The position numbers and the translations under genes are program-made. Below are positions 9,678-19,874 of a DNA stretch of 64,000 nt, piece by piece. How positions within the stretch are numbered: the first letter of the stretch is position 1; each line of letters begins with the position of its first letter. A model generated the notes under the pieces. It was given only the letters and a program-made list of their open reading frames with translations, searched no databases and was not told where the DNA came from. Origin of the DNA: Ligilactobacillus cholophilus. Lineage in GTDB: Bacteria > Bacillota > Bacilli > Lactobacillales > Lactobacillaceae. The stretch spans positions 682,001-746,000 of the forward strand of contig NZ_CP127832.1 of the NCBI RefSeq assembly GCF_030389495.1, in the 5' to 3' direction.

Positions 9678-11940
9678 ATATTCAAGGGTTGCTCGTCGTC
9701 AATCAGAACAAAGAGCGAGCAAAAAATCCCCATCGCAAATAATTAAACGGATTTTTTTGATTATATTTGTAACCTTAATAATAGGTATTGCTTTAGGTGC
9801 TACCCTATTCTTTTATTATGTACAAAGTGCTCCTAAATTAAGTGAAAGTAAATTATCTAGTCCTGGTTCAACTGTTATTTACGACGCAAATAATAAAAAA
9901 ATAACCTCACTTGGATCTGATAATCGAATTTCTATTTCTGCTAATAAAGTACCAAAACAATTAAAAGATGCAATTGTATCAATTGAGGACCGTCGTTTCT
10001 ATGAACAAAATGGTATCGACTTTAAGCGTATTTTAGGTGCATTTTTAAATAATTTGGCTCCTGGTTCTGGTTTGCAAGGAGGAAGTACAATTGATCAACA
10101 GTTAATTAAATTGTCATATTTCTCAACTGCAAAATCTGATCAAACTTTAAAGCGAAAAGCTCAAGAAGCATGGCTTGCCATTCAATTAGATAAACACTAT
10201 TCCAAAGATCAGATTTTAACATTCTATATTAATAAAGTGTTTATGGGAAATGGAAATTATGGGATGGAAACTGCTGCTAAATTTTATTATGGAAAATCAT
10301 TAAATAAACTTAATCTAGCACAAACAGCTTTAATTGCTGGAATACCAAATGCCCCTTCTTCTTATAATCCATATGCTAATCCTGATCTAGCATTAAAACG
10401 TCGTAATGAAGTTTTACAAGCAATGTATGAAAATAAAAAAATATCTGCTGCAGAATTACGTGATGCTAAATCTAAAGATATTAATGATGGATTATTACCA
10501 AAACATTCTAATACTGAACAATATAGTGAAAACACCAAAATAGCCGATTCATATATTAAAGAGGTTATTACTGCTGCAGAAAAGAAGGGATATAAACCAT
10601 ATTCTCAAAGTTTAAAAATCTATACTAATTTGGATATGGATATCCAAAAGAGAATGTATGAAGTAGCTAATACTAATGATTACATAACTTTTCCAAATGA
10701 TGAAATTCAAATTGCTTCAACCGTAGTTGATCCAAATAATGGTAAAGTTGTTGCAATGATTGGTGGTCGTAAAAATAGCGATGTAACTTTTGGATTAAAC
10801 CGAGCAGTTCAAACAGATCGTACTGACGGCTCCACTGCTAAGCCATTAATGGATTACGCTCCTGCAATTGAATATAATAGTTGGGCAACGTATCATTTAC
10901 TCGAAGATGAACCATATACTTATCCAGGCACTGATATACAACTTTATGACTTTGATCATAAATACGAAGGTAATATGACAATGCGTGAAGCTTTGATCGA
11001 ATCACGTAATATTCCTGCAATTCATGCCTTATCTAGCGTTGGAATTGATAAAGCAACTACTTTCTTAAAGGGACTTGGATTTAGTTTTAAAAATAAATTA
11101 AATTATCAAAATGGGATTGGAATTCCATCTTCAACTTTACAAAATGCTGCTGCATATGCTGCTTTTGCAAATGGCGGAATTTACTACAAGCCACAATATA
11201 TCAATGCAATTGAAACGCCAGATGGAACTGTCAAAGAATTCTCTAGTCATGGTAAACGTGCAATGAAAACATCTACTGCATATATGATTACTGATATGCT
11301 TAAACAAGTTATTACATCCTCAAAAGGTACAGGTACAAAAGCAAATATCAGTGGCTTATATCAAGCTGGTAAAACTGGGACAAATGCTTATCCATCTGAT
11401 GTAGCAAGTAAATTCCCTTCTGGTGCTATAATGGATTCGTGGTTTAACGGGTATACAAAGAACTACTCTGTTTCAGTTTGGTTAGGATATGACCATCAGT
11501 ATGAATCAGGAAATTATATGGTTCAGTCTACTGCAAGTTTAGCATCACAATATTATAAAGAAATTATGTCATATATGTCTCAAGGTGTAACAAATACTGA
11601 TTGGACAAAACCAGCTGATGTTTATGTTAAATACATCAATGGTGTTCGAGAACTATACTTATCAGGTTCAGAACCACCTTCAAGTTTATTATATAGTTCT
11701 TCAAGTTCTAAAAAATCTATTTCTTCATATAAGAGTGTATTTTCTGAACTTTCAAAATCTTCTTCTGAAGTAAAAAGTTCTTCTCAAAGTTCAGAAGCAA
11801 CAAGTAGCTCAGTAAATGCAAATAGTGAACAAGAAAATCAAAATGTACAAAACACTCAATCAAATAGTGAACAACATAATGAAAATACACAACAGAACGA
11901 AGAAAACAAGCAACAAGAAAATACAAATACTAGTCATTAA
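9658..11940 (+). CDS. pbpA: Class A penicillin-binding protein 1A
   Basis: This bifunctional enzyme polymerises glycan strands and cross-links peptides outside the membrane. The 760-residue protein has a basic cytoplasmic tail, one transmembrane helix (about 33-54), a GT51 transglycosylase domain with catalytic Glu110 in [14 protein letters not shown] and the motif GGSTIDQQL, and a transpeptidase domain with nucleophile Ser392 (STAK), the ESRN motif and KTGT. The C-terminal roughly 80 residues are a Ser/Asn/Gln/Glu-rich low-complexity tail. I start at the ATG at 9658 because AAGGAG precedes it by 6 bases. It is also known as ponA; a symbol is given by homology only. Confidence 0.95.
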   Translation: MKEQDPKYSRVARRQSEQRASKKSPSQIIKRIFLIIFVTLIIGIALGATLFFYYVQSAPKLSESKLSSPGSTVIYDANNKKITSLGSDNRISISANKVPKQLKDAIVSIEDRRFYEQNGIDFKRILGAFLNNLAPGSGLQGGSTIDQQLIKLSYFSTAKSDQTLKRKAQEAWLAIQLDKHYSKDQILTFYINKVFMGNGNYGMETAAKFYYGKSLNKLNLAQTALIAGIPNAPSSYNPYANPDLALKRRNEVLQAMYENKKISAAELRDAKSKDINDGLLPKHSNTEQYSENTKIADSYIKEVITAAEKKGYKPYSQSLKIYTNLDMDIQKRMYEVANTNDYITFPNDEIQIASTVVDPNNGKVVAMIGGRKNSDVTFGLNRAVQTDRTDGSTAKPLMDYAPAIEYNSWATYHLLEDEPYTYPGTDIQLYDFDHKYEGNMTMREALIESRNIPAIHALSSVGIDKATTFLKGLGFSFKNKLNYQNGIGIPSSTLQNAAAYAAFANGGIYYKPQYINAIETPDGTVKEFSSHGKRAMKTSTAYMITDMLKQVITSSKGTGTKANISGLYQAGKTGTNAYPSDVASKFPSGAIMDSWFNGYTKNYSVSVWLGYDHQYESGNYMVQSTASLASQYYKEIMSYMSQGVTNTDWTKPADVYVKYINGVRELYLSGSEPPSSLLYSSSSSKKSISSYKSVFSELSKSSSEVKSSSQSSEATSSSVNANSEQENQNVQNTQSNSEQHNENTQQNEENKQQENTNTSH

Positions 11941-11941
11941 A

Positions 11942-11973
11942 AAAGAGATGGTATTATACCATCTCTTTTTTTA
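11942..11973 (+). terminator. Intrinsic terminator after PBP1A
   Basis: The arms AAGAGATGGTAT and ATACCATCTCTT form a perfect hairpin followed by TTTTTTT, starting right after the PBP stop codon. It ends the recU-pbp1A transcript. Confidence 0.9.
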
Positions 11974-12062
11974 TAAGTGTATTGTTATATAAATGCTTAT
12001 TAATGCCCTCTTTATAAATTTTATTATATAATAAAATTGTAAGTTAAAGGAGGCTATTCATT

Positions 12063-13163
12063 ATGTCATTAAAAAATGATTTAAAGAATATTGTAATTAA
12101 TGAAAAGATTTCGGGACCTTTTATTTCAATGTATTTGCCTTTATATCCAAATAATGGCAATTATCGCTTTGATGATACTGAATTTAATAGTTTGTTATTA
12201 AAAGCAAAAAAATTGTATGCTCAACAATTTGGGGATAAAGGTTGGCAAAAATACGATAAAAAAATTAAAGATACTAAAAATGATATAATCTTTGATTATG
12301 CACAGTCAAAATCACTAGCTGTCATTATTGGTAAAGAAGCAACATATCATTATTATTTACCACGTAAAGTTGATTTACAAGTACATGTTAGTGAAAGCCC
12401 TTATATCCTACCTATTATTTCAGGAATTGAATTTATGCCAACATATAATATTCTTAAAATAAGCCGGTCTGGTTTTGAGATGTTTAGTGTTAAAAATGGA
12501 TTAGTAATTAAAAAGAATTTACCTAAAGAAGCTCCTACTTCTGCAGTAAAAGCATTAGATATTGATACACCCGATCAAAAAATTCGTATGGAACAACGTG
12601 GTGGTGCTTCATACGATCAATTTAGAGGAAATGATGTAAAATCTGAAGCAGAGCAGTCAAATATGGAACGCTACTTCCGCATTGTTGATGAATATGTAAA
12701 TAAACATATTAGTTTAAAAGATCATTTAAATGTTGTATTAATGGCAACTGATGCAGATGCAGGTGAATTCAAGAAAATTTCTCATAATCAATTTTTAAAT
12801 GTGAAATATGTAATAACAACACCATCTATTATTAACCATGAATCATTAGAAAAAGTTACTAAAAAGATAAATGAGGACTTCATCAATAAAAAACAACAAA
12901 ATATTGAGCAAGCTATTGATATTGCTCATTCAAAAAAGCGATTCTTAGATAATCTAGAAGATATTAAGCAAGCTGCTATTGAAGGACGTCTGGATCAATT
13001 AATTATTGCATGTCAAGATGTTGATAATGAAATCGAGTCTGAAAAACAAATTCAGGAAAATGAAATTGCAATTTACACATTAGTATATGGCGGACAAGTT
13101 ACAATGATTAATCAAAATGTTATAAATAATAAAGAAATTGTCGGCATCTTACGTGGAATTTAA
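12063..13163 (+). CDS. Bacterial archaeo-eukaryotic release factor (baeRF)-like protein
   Basis: The 366-residue protein has features that I associate with baeRF families, bacterial relatives of archaeal/eukaryotic eRF1: an N-terminal domain with SGPFISMYLPLYP, a central motif region LPKEAPTSAVKALD followed by GGASYDQFRG (about residues 152-190) and a helix with the ERYFRIVDEYV pattern, then an RNase H-like middle domain (LNVVLMATDADAGEF) and a C-terminal eL30-like domain ending ALYTLVYGGQVTM-like and VGILRGI (read here as AIYTLVYGGQVTM). The canonical GGQ loop of eRF1 is not present. A role in ribosome rescue or stress is inferred from the family only. It has its own ribosome binding site (AAAGGAGG) and terminator, and occupies the place where nth is found in relatives. 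Confidence 0.65.
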   Translation: MSLKNDLKNIVINEKISGPFISMYLPLYPNNGNYRFDDTEFNSLLLKAKKLYAQQFGDKGWQKYDKKIKDTKNDIIFDYAQSKSLAVIIGKEATYHYYLPRKVDLQVHVSESPYILPIISGIEFMPTYNILKISRSGFEMFSVKNGLVIKKNLPKEAPTSAVKALDIDTPDQKIRMEQRGGASYDQFRGNDVKSEAEQSNMERYFRIVDEYVNKHISLKDHLNVVLMATDADAGEFKKISHNQFLNVKYVITTPSIINHESLEKVTKKINEDFINKKQQNIEQAIDIAHSKKRFLDNLEDIKQAAIEGRLDQLIIACQDVDNEIESEKQIQENEIAIYTLVYGGQVTMINQNVINNKEIVGILRGI

Positions 13164-13173
13164 TAATAAAAAT

Positions 13174-13204
13174 AAAGGACTATGGATAAAATCCATAGTC
13201 CTTT
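13174..13204. terminator. Bidirectional terminator between baeRF-like gene and dnaD
   Basis: A perfect 14-bp hairpin (arms AAAGGACTATGGAT and ATCCATAGTCCTTT, 3-base loop) is flanked by A-rich sequence on the left and T-rich sequence on the right, so it can terminate both convergent genes. Confidence 0.9.
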
Positions 13205-13208
13205 ATTT

Positions 13209-13907
13209 TTAATTATTATTTGAAAATTTTATTAATGGAATTTTAGGCTTAGAGGTATTCCCTGAAAGCTTAGGCTTTTCTTTTCCCCTACGTTGATCTC
13301 TTACTCTTTGAACATCATTAGCATTCTTTATTCCTCTATTTTCCCATGAAATTAAAATCTTATCCATATATTTCAAACTATAAGCATTACTTAATATAGC
13401 CTCTTTTAATGCTAATATGATTAATTCAGCAGAATAGTTATCTTCGGTTAGCCAATTATCTACCATTTCAATTTCAAAAGATGATAATTGTCTACCAAAT
13501 TCCTTTTGAATCCTTAAAAATACATCTTCACGACTAGTATTATTTTTTTTAGTTTCTTCTTCTTTCTCATTTTCATTTAAAACTTTTACAATCTTTTTGT
13601 ATAAAGGAGTAAAACTATATTTATCATCGTTTCTGCCTTGACTATCTTTTACAGAATTCAAACTTATTATGCCCTTTTGAATTAAACTATTTAAAAGAGA
13701 ATAAACTTCAGCATCTGTTTTATCCATTATTTGAGAGATCTCCTGAAAATTTAAAATATAATTTTCACTTTTTAAGACAGAAAGCAATTCAATTAAAAAT
13801 ACAAATTCAGTATCATTTAATCCTAGTTTTTTATAATTATAAAGGATTACATTCGGAATATTTGTACTTCCATCATTTAAAATTTTAAATGCAATATCTT
13901 TACCCAT
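13209..13907 (-). CDS. dnaD: DNA replication initiation/restart protein DnaD
   Basis: DnaD helps load the replicative helicase at oriC and at stalled forks. The 232-residue protein has an N-terminal winged-helix domain (LYNYKKLGLNDTEFVFLIELL) and a C-terminal DnaD domain (FGRQLSSFEIEMVDNWL to YMDKILISWENRGI) that includes the YxxxIxxxW DNA-binding motif. It is downstream of asnS, as in Bacillus, although a hairpin terminator lies between them. The nth gene that usually follows is absent. Confidence 0.93.
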   Translation of the reverse strand: MGKDIAFKILNDGSTNIPNVILYNYKKLGLNDTEFVFLIELLSVLKSENYILNFQEISQIMDKTDAEVYSLLNSLIQKGIISLNSVKDSQGRNDDKYSFTPLYKKIVKVLNENEKEEETKKNNTSREDVFLRIQKEFGRQLSSFEIEMVDNWLTEDNYSAELIILALKEAILSNAYSLKYMDKILISWENRGIKNANDVQRVRDQRRGKEKPKLSGNTSKPKIPLIKFSNNN

Positions 13908-13941
13908 AAAAATCTCCCTTCTAACTTAATTATATAACAAA

Positions 13942-13982
13942 AAAACAGAGAGGCTGTTACATAAAATGCACAATCTCTCTTA
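13942..13982 (-). terminator. Intrinsic terminator after asnS
   Basis: On the minus strand AGAGAGATTGT pairs with ACAGCCTCTCT imperfectly (one bulged/mismatched base) and is followed by TTTTTTT at about 13945-13939. It separates asnS from dnaD. Confidence 0.7.
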
Positions 13983-13994
13983 AATTAATAAATA

Positions 13995-15296
13995 TTAAGG
14001 ATAAATACGATTTAATAAACGTGGGAATGGAATAGCTTCACGTATATGATCTTCTCCAGTAATCCAAGTTACTGCTCGTTCTAATCCAAGACCAAATCCT
14101 GAATGAGGAACACTTCCATAACGACGCAAATCTAAGTACCATTCATAATCTTTGATGTTTAATCCAGCATTCTTAATTTGTTCTTCTAGATACTCTGCAT
14201 CAGTTGCACGTTCTGATCCACCAATAATTTCACCATATCCCTCAGGTGCTAATAAATCTGCACAAATTACAATATCATCACGTGTTGGATGTGGTTTCAT
14301 ATAAAATGGTTTAATTGCCTTAGGATAATTCATTACAAATACTGGTTTACTAAAATGTTCTGCCAAGTATGTTTCTTCAGGAGATCCAAAATCTTCTCCC
14401 CACTTAACATCTGGAAATTCTCCAGATTCTTGTAATAATTCAATTGCATCATCATATGAAATACGTGGATATGGAAGTTCAGTATAACGTTTTAATGTTG
14501 TTTTATCTCTTCCTAAAATATCTAATTCATAATCACAATGATCTAATACGTTTTGTACTAAATATGCAATATATCTTTCTTGGAGCTCCAAACTTTCTTC
14601 TTGGTGCATAAATGCCATTTCAGGTTCAATCATCCAAAATTCAATTAGATGTCTACGAGTTTTAGATTTTTCTGCACGGAATGTTGGTCCAAATGAAAAT
14701 ACTTTTCCATATGCCATTGCGCCAGCTTCTTCATAAAGTTGACCAGATTGTGATAAATATGCATCACGATCAAAATACTTTGTATGGAATAATTCAGTTG
14801 TGCCTTCTGGTGCACTTCCTGTTAGAATAGGAGCATCAATTTTAATAAATCCTTCATTGTTAAAGAATTCATATGTTGCACGAATAATTTCGTTACGGAT
14901 CTTCATAATTGCAAATTGACGCTTTGAACGTAACCATAAATGACGATGATCCATTAAGAAATCTGTTCCATGATCCTTAGGAGTAATTGGATAATTTTCA
15001 CTTTCACCGACTATTTCTATATCTTCGATTTCAATTTCATATCCAAAATGTGAACGAGAATCTTCATGAATTGTTCCCACCACATACATGCTTGTTTCTT
15101 GCTTTACTTCTTTAGCAATCTTAAACACTTCTTCGGAAACATTATTTTTTACTACAACTCCTTGAAAATAAGCTGATCCATCTCGCAATTGTAGAAAAGC
15201 AATTTTTCCGCTTGAACGTTTATTTGTCAACCAAACTCCAATTTTAACTTTTTCGTTAACATGGTTTTTGGAATCAATAATACTAATTGTCTTCAC
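13995..15296 (-). CDS. asnS: Asparaginyl-tRNA synthetase
   Basis: This class IIb synthetase charges tRNA-Asn. The 433-residue protein has an N-terminal OB-fold anticodon-binding domain (about 1-110, [19 protein letters not shown]) and a catalytic domain with motif 2 [21 protein letters not shown] and motif 3 [15 protein letters not shown]. The presence of AsnRS implies direct Asn-tRNA formation. No T-box leader is visible in the 100 bases upstream. Its position next to ypmB and dnaD matches Bacillus except that aspB is missing between ypmB and asnS. Confidence 0.96.
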   Translation of the reverse strand: MKTISIIDSKNHVNEKVKIGVWLTNKRSSGKIAFLQLRDGSAYFQGVVVKNNVSEEVFKIAKEVKQETSMYVVGTIHEDSRSHFGYEIEIEDIEIVGESENYPITPKDHGTDFLMDHRHLWLRSKRQFAIMKIRNEIIRATYEFFNNEGFIKIDAPILTGSAPEGTTELFHTKYFDRDAYLSQSGQLYEEAGAMAYGKVFSFGPTFRAEKSKTRRHLIEFWMIEPEMAFMHQEESLELQERYIAYLVQNVLDHCDYELDILGRDKTTLKRYTELPYPRISYDDAIELLQESGEFPDVKWGEDFGSPEETYLAEHFSKPVFVMNYPKAIKPFYMKPHPTRDDIVICADLLAPEGYGEIIGGSERATDAEYLEEQIKNAGLNIKDYEWYLDLRRYGSVPHSGFGLGLERAVTWITGEDHIREAIPFPRLLNRIYP

Positions 15297-15397
15297 AAGC
15301 TGTTCCTCCTTAATAAAAATTTTTGGTCTTCTATATAATATATTATTGTTCTACTAAATTATAAACTATCTTTGATAATGTGTCATTAAAAAATTAA

Positions 15398-15901
15398 TCA
15401 TAAATTACTGATATTTTGTAAGATCTTACCATTCTTAAACTCTACCTGTGCATAACATAAATTTCCTTGTTTATTTTTATATGCAACTTCCCAAATTGGA
15501 GTTTTACCATCTTTCATTCCAAAAACAGTTTTAATTATTTTCTTAGGTGCAAATTTATTTTCTACAATTTTTTGAGCATCATTTAAAGATATTCCCTTAT
15601 TTTTATCATAAATAAATATTTTATTTCCTTTTTTAGGAATAGTTACATATATTTTTTGATTATTGTTATTTTCACCTTCGACCGTGTAATATGTGTTATC
15701 ACGATTATAAATATAGAAGTTATCTACATTTTCAATTTTTGCATATTTTTCTGCCATTTGTGTTGCTTCATGTTTTGCTTCTCTATATGGCATTTGAGCA
15801 ATCATATAAAATCCCCAAATTAAAATGAAAACCAAAGCAATAATACCGTAAATAATCAAGTGTTTATTACGTTTAATTTGACGTTCAATCCGTGTTGTCA
15901 T
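15398..15901 (-). CDS. ypmB: YpmB-like membrane-anchored protein with PepSY-type/DUF5590 domain
   Basis: The 167-residue protein has one N-terminal membrane helix (LIIYGIIALVFILIWGFYMIA, about 14-34) and an extracytoplasmic part with two small repeats of a PepSY-like fold: one around AEKYAKIENVDNFYIYN and one around NDAQKIVENKF with WEVAYKNKQGNLCYAQV near the end. Function is unknown; PepSY-type domains are often proposed to act as peptidase or cell-wall modulators. It sits between dinG and asnS on the same strand, as ypmB does in Bacillus, and 17 bases after dinG. Confidence 0.8.
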   Translation of the reverse strand: MTTRIERQIKRNKHLIIYGIIALVFILIWGFYMIAQMPYREAKHEATQMAEKYAKIENVDNFYIYNRDNTYYTVEGENNNNQKIYVTIPKKGNKIFIYDKNKGISLNDAQKIVENKFAPKKIIKTVFGMKDGKTPIWEVAYKNKQGNLCYAQVEFKNGKILQNISNL

Positions 15902-15918
15902 AATTTTCTCCTATCTTA

Positions 15919-18678
15919 TTACTTATCAAAAAAACTTTGAATCGTACTTTCTAAATTATCCTGAATAATTTTATCTACAGGCATTTTATTTGGTAATGAT
16001 TTAAAAAATTCTTGTCCGTAATTTCGGGTTAAAATTCTTGAATCAAGTAAAATTGCTAACCCCTTATCATTTTGAGTTCGAATTAATCTTCCTATTCCTT
16101 GCGTGAATCGCATTACAGCTTCTGGTAAACTTATATCATTAAATGCATTTCCACCCTTTTGTTCCTCTTTTCGATAACGTATTTGATTATATGAACTTTG
16201 AAAAGCTTGAAATGGTAATCTTGTTATTACTAAAGTTTCAAGTTTTTTTTGAGGTAAGTCTATTCCCTCCCAAAATGTTCCAGTAGCTAATAACAATTGT
16301 GAGAAATTACTATCATTAATAAAACGCTTCTTTACTTTTTCAGAACTTCCTGTGATTCCCTGTGCTAAAATTTCCCAATTTTCATTTAAACTTGAATCAA
16401 TTAAGCAATTATACACTTTTTCTATGACTTCATTTGAATTAAATAAAACCATTGTTTGTTTATTTTGTGCATGACATATTTGTTTTATTGAATGTACTAA
16501 ATATTTTATATATTCTTCCTTAGCTGAATATGAAACATCTGGAGCATCCTTTATTACAACGAGTTTTGAATTTTTTTGATAATCAAATGATGTTTTATAT
16601 ACATAATGCGAAGTTTTTAAATCTAAACCTAATTGTTGACTAATGTAAGAATATGTTTGTTTTGAAAAATGATTTCCACTAAATAAAAATACTTTAGTAA
16701 ATTGTTTATATACAGAATTTGTTAAAAAATCAGAAGCTTCAAAAAGGCCAAAATGAATTCGCAGGTGTGCTCCTTCTTGATTGACAGGATAACTTAACCA
16801 AATCAAACTTTGATCTTGATTATGCTCAAGTTCTTCAACTGATAGTAAATTCCAATTTTTTAATAAGTCTAAAAGTTGGTTACATAACTTAAAATATGAT
16901 TTAAACAAACTAAATGATTGATTATCTAATCTATTATTATCAAGCAATTCAATAAAATGTTGATATAAACTTTGATTTTTTTTATTTATAAATTTTATAG
17001 AGTTATCAATTTTTTTCCATATATTTACATTCGATTTAAAAAATCCAAATAAACGTTTAAATTTTATAGGTATTTCATTGATACCTAAATTATTTTTTTT
17101 CTGAATAAAATTGAAATATAAATCATCACGAATTACTGGTACTTGATGATCAATAGTTCTAATATGCAACAATAATTTATGATATTCTGCTTCTGTAATT
17201 AAATTTTGTTTAACTAAATTATTAAATGAATAAGAAACACAAGATTCCATCTTTACTAAAAGTGTATCAGCTAAAATCTTAACTTCATCTAAATCTAAAA
17301 TTTGATTATTATTCTGCAATGTTGTTGCAACAAGCTGTTGTGCTTCATCAATAATCAAAACTCGATTTAATTTTTGAAATTCAGAAGCATGTTTCAGTAA
17401 ATATGCATGATTTGTAACTATAAAATCCGCATTTTTTATTTCTTGTGATCTTCGTTGAACAAAATCATATTTATAATACATGCTATCTGGATTAAGTCCC
17501 TTTATACCATGATGTACTATTTCATCAAATAACGGCAATTGCTTTACAGTTAATTGTAATTCATCTAAATCACCTGTTTTAGTTTCAGAAAGCCACACTA
17601 ATATCCTCATTTGTACCATCTTTGTATAATCATTTTGCACCAAGTCCAATGTATGAGCAAACTTATCCAAATCAATATAGTGCTGACTTCCCTTAATAGA
17701 AACAACATTAGGTTTATAAGACAATATATTATTTAATTTAGGAAATTCTTTTTCTATCAATTGATTCTGTAAAGCATTTGTTGTGGTACTAATTAAAAAT
17801 TTTTGACCATGAATTGACTGTAATGTACATGGCAATAAATATCCTAGTGTCTTTCCAATCCCTGTAGGGGCTTCAAAAAAGGCAGTTTTATTTGCCCCTC
17901 TTAATTCTTTATATACATCATCAATTAACTGATTTTGCTCTGGCCTCTTTTCAAATTTTTCAGCCCACTTTTTCTGCCAACTATTATTTAAATTTGATTT
18001 ATCTTCAATTGTTTCATCTTGTTTATGTAATGTAATTTTTCCAACTTTAATATAGTTCTTTTCAATAGTTTTATTTCTTTTAATTACATTAAATAAATCA
18101 CCTGTTTCATATAGTAATACATTACTCATTTTTGATAATTGTATTACTAATGTATAAGGTAACTTTTGAATTTTTTGTTTTAACTTTATTAATAATTTAG
18201 CTGTTACTAACGCATCGCTATCTGCTTGATGAGGATGATCATGCACAATCTTTAAAGACTGTGCTAAATCTTGGAGTCTATAAGAGTTCATACATGGATA
18301 TAGTATTTGACTTAACTGAACAGTATCTATTCCAGATAAATCCAACCGAGGATATCCTACACGCTCTAACTCATCATTTAGGAAACGATAATCAAATTGA
18401 ATATTATGTGCAACAAAAATCGTATCTTGTAATAATGCGTATATTGTACCCGCAACGTCTTCAAAAATTGGAGCTTTGCGTAAATCTGTTTGTGATATTC
18501 CAGTTAAATGTTGTATTTCTGATGGAACATTACACTGTGGATTAACTAATGTATTAAACTTATTTACAATTTTATATCCTTCAACAAAAACACAACTAAA
18601 CTGAATTATTCTATTTGTACCATCCATTTTAGTTCCCGTTGTTTCTAAATCAACTACGGCAAATGTCTTTTTTTTCAT
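15919..18678 (-). CDS. dinG: DinG-type protein: 3'-5' exonuclease fused to DinG-family helicase
   Basis: The 919-residue protein has an N-terminal DnaQ-like exonuclease (about 1-170: AVVDLETTGT, FVAHNIQFDYRFL, HQADSDA) and a C-terminal superfamily 2 helicase of the XPD/DinG family, with Walker A FEAPTGIGKTLGYLLP near residue 270, motif II LIIDEAQQL near 440 and motif VI QGIGRLIRT near 870. The iron-sulphur cysteines of E. coli DinG are not visible, which is normal for the Gram-positive exonuclease-fused form. In staphylococcal DinG the helicase part lacks unwinding activity, so the main activity here may be nucleolytic; this is inference. Confidence 0.93.
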   Translation of the reverse strand: MKKKTFAVVDLETTGTKMDGTNRIIQFSCVFVEGYKIVNKFNTLVNPQCNVPSEIQHLTGISQTDLRKAPIFEDVAGTIYALLQDTIFVAHNIQFDYRFLNDELERVGYPRLDLSGIDTVQLSQILYPCMNSYRLQDLAQSLKIVHDHPHQADSDALVTAKLLIKLKQKIQKLPYTLVIQLSKMSNVLLYETGDLFNVIKRNKTIEKNYIKVGKITLHKQDETIEDKSNLNNSWQKKWAEKFEKRPEQNQLIDDVYKELRGANKTAFFEAPTGIGKTLGYLLPCTLQSIHGQKFLISTTTNALQNQLIEKEFPKLNNILSYKPNVVSIKGSQHYIDLDKFAHTLDLVQNDYTKMVQMRILVWLSETKTGDLDELQLTVKQLPLFDEIVHHGIKGLNPDSMYYKYDFVQRRSQEIKNADFIVTNHAYLLKHASEFQKLNRVLIIDEAQQLVATTLQNNNQILDLDEVKILADTLLVKMESCVSYSFNNLVKQNLITEAEYHKLLLHIRTIDHQVPVIRDDLYFNFIQKKNNLGINEIPIKFKRLFGFFKSNVNIWKKIDNSIKFINKKNQSLYQHFIELLDNNRLDNQSFSLFKSYFKLCNQLLDLLKNWNLLSVEELEHNQDQSLIWLSYPVNQEGAHLRIHFGLFEASDFLTNSVYKQFTKVFLFSGNHFSKQTYSYISQQLGLDLKTSHYVYKTSFDYQKNSKLVVIKDAPDVSYSAKEEYIKYLVHSIKQICHAQNKQTMVLFNSNEVIEKVYNCLIDSSLNENWEILAQGITGSSEKVKKRFINDSNFSQLLLATGTFWEGIDLPQKKLETLVITRLPFQAFQSSYNQIRYRKEEQKGGNAFNDISLPEAVMRFTQGIGRLIRTQNDKGLAILLDSRILTRNYGQEFFKSLPNKMPVDKIIQDNLESTIQSFFDK

Positions 18679-18826
18679 TTTTGCATTTCTCTCTCTATAA
18701 ATTCCTATAATAGATTTTACAAAAAAAATTAATTTAACTCAAAAAAAGATATACATTTTAGTCTTTTAAAGTTTGCAATTAAAGATTTAAATGTTAAAAT
18801 TCAGTAGACTAACTTTATAATTATTA

Positions 18827-18856
18827 TTGTTACATTTTGTAAATGTAATGTATAAT
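18827..18856 (+). promoter_or_regulatory. Mevalonate operon promoter with inverted repeat in the spacer
   Basis: TTGTTA (18827-18832) and TATAAT (18851-18856) are 18 bases apart. Between and overlapping them is ttacatttTGTaaatgtaa (18830-18848), a perfect 8-bp inverted repeat with a 3-base centre. An inverted repeat at this place is typical of a repressor-binding site; the regulator is unknown. The 150 bases before it, back to dinG, hold no other recognisable element. Confidence 0.65.
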
Positions 18857-18917
18857 TAAAATGATTTTACCAATAGGTAAATTGATCGGAATAACTTATA
18901 TGAAAGGAAGCTTAGCC

Positions 18918-19874
18918 TTGACTGAGACAAAAAGAATTCAAGCTCAAGGAATAAGTAACGCAAAAATCATATTGATTGGCGAACATTCTGTTGTATACGG
19001 TCAACCTGCAATTGCACTTCCTCTTACAACAGTTAATGTTAAAGTTACAATTGAGAAATCAGATTTGACTGATATAAATATCGAAAGTACATATTTTAAT
19101 GGTCAGTTAGATACTTTACCTAATTCAATGATTGGTTTTAAACATTTAATTGATTACCTAACAAATAAAAATAATGTATTTGAATCATTAAATATCAAAA
19201 TTGATAGTTCTTTACCCGCAGAACGAGGTATGGGATCTTCAGCAGCTGTTTCAATTGCTTTAATTCGAGCTTTTTATAACTATATTAATAAACCTTTAAC
19301 AAAAACTAGACTTCTAAATTTAGCTAATATAGCAGAAAAAGATACACATAAAAACCCTAGCGGCTTAGATGCTGCAACATGCGCAAGCCAAGAACCCATT
19401 TGGATGGTTAGAAACCAAGAATTAAAAAATATTCCAGTTAATCTAAATGGCTACTTAGTAATTGCAGATAGTGGTATTAAAGGAAAAACAAGTGAAGCTA
19501 TTTCTATTGTAAAGGAACGTTTAATTCAGCATCCTGATGAAACACAAAAATTAATTGAAAATCTTGGACAATTAACTTACAGTGCAAAAGATGCTTTATC
19601 TAATAATAAAATTGAGCTTTTAGGCGATATATTTAATGATGCACAAGAAAATCTCGTTAAACTTGGTGTAAGTTGTAGCGAATTAAATAATTTAATTAGT
19701 GTTAGCTTATCTAATGGTGCTTTAGGTAGCAAATTAACTGGCGGTGGTAAAGGTGGCTGCTTTATTAATCTTGTAAAAAGTCAAAGTGACGCTTTACACC
19801 TTTCTAATATTTTAAAGCAAAATGGGGCTACTAAAACATGGATAGAACCATTATTTAAGGAGGATATTAATTAA
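18918..19874 (+). CDS. mvk: Mevalonate kinase
   Basis: This GHMP kinase phosphorylates mevalonate in the cytoplasm. The 318-residue protein has the N-terminal GKxxLxGEH-like stretch NAKIILIGEHSVVYGQPAIALP, the ATP loop LPAERGMGSSAAVSIAL near residue 100 and the C-terminal KLTGGGKGGCFINL. I place the start at a TTG (18918), 7 bases after GAAAGGAAG; earlier in-frame ATG codons lack a good binding site and are partly within the leader. It is the first of four genes in the mevalonate cluster. Confidence 0.94.
   Translation: MTETKRIQAQGISNAKIILIGEHSVVYGQPAIALPLTTVNVKVTIEKSDLTDINIESTYFNGQLDTLPNSMIGFKHLIDYLTNKNNVFESLNIKIDSSLPAERGMGSSAAVSIALIRAFYNYINKPLTKTRLLNLANIAEKDTHKNPSGLDAATCASQEPIWMVRNQELKNIPVNLNGYLVIADSGIKGKTSEAISIVKERLIQHPDETQKLIENLGQLTYSAKDALSNNKIELLGDIFNDAQENLVKLGVSCSELNNLISVSLSNGALGSKLTGGGKGGCFINLVKSQSDALHLSNILKQNGATKTWIEPLFKEDIN

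Noticed and set aside
15297-15397. Possible T-box leader before asnS
   Set aside because: Only about 100 bases and no T-box motif or specifier stem can be seen.
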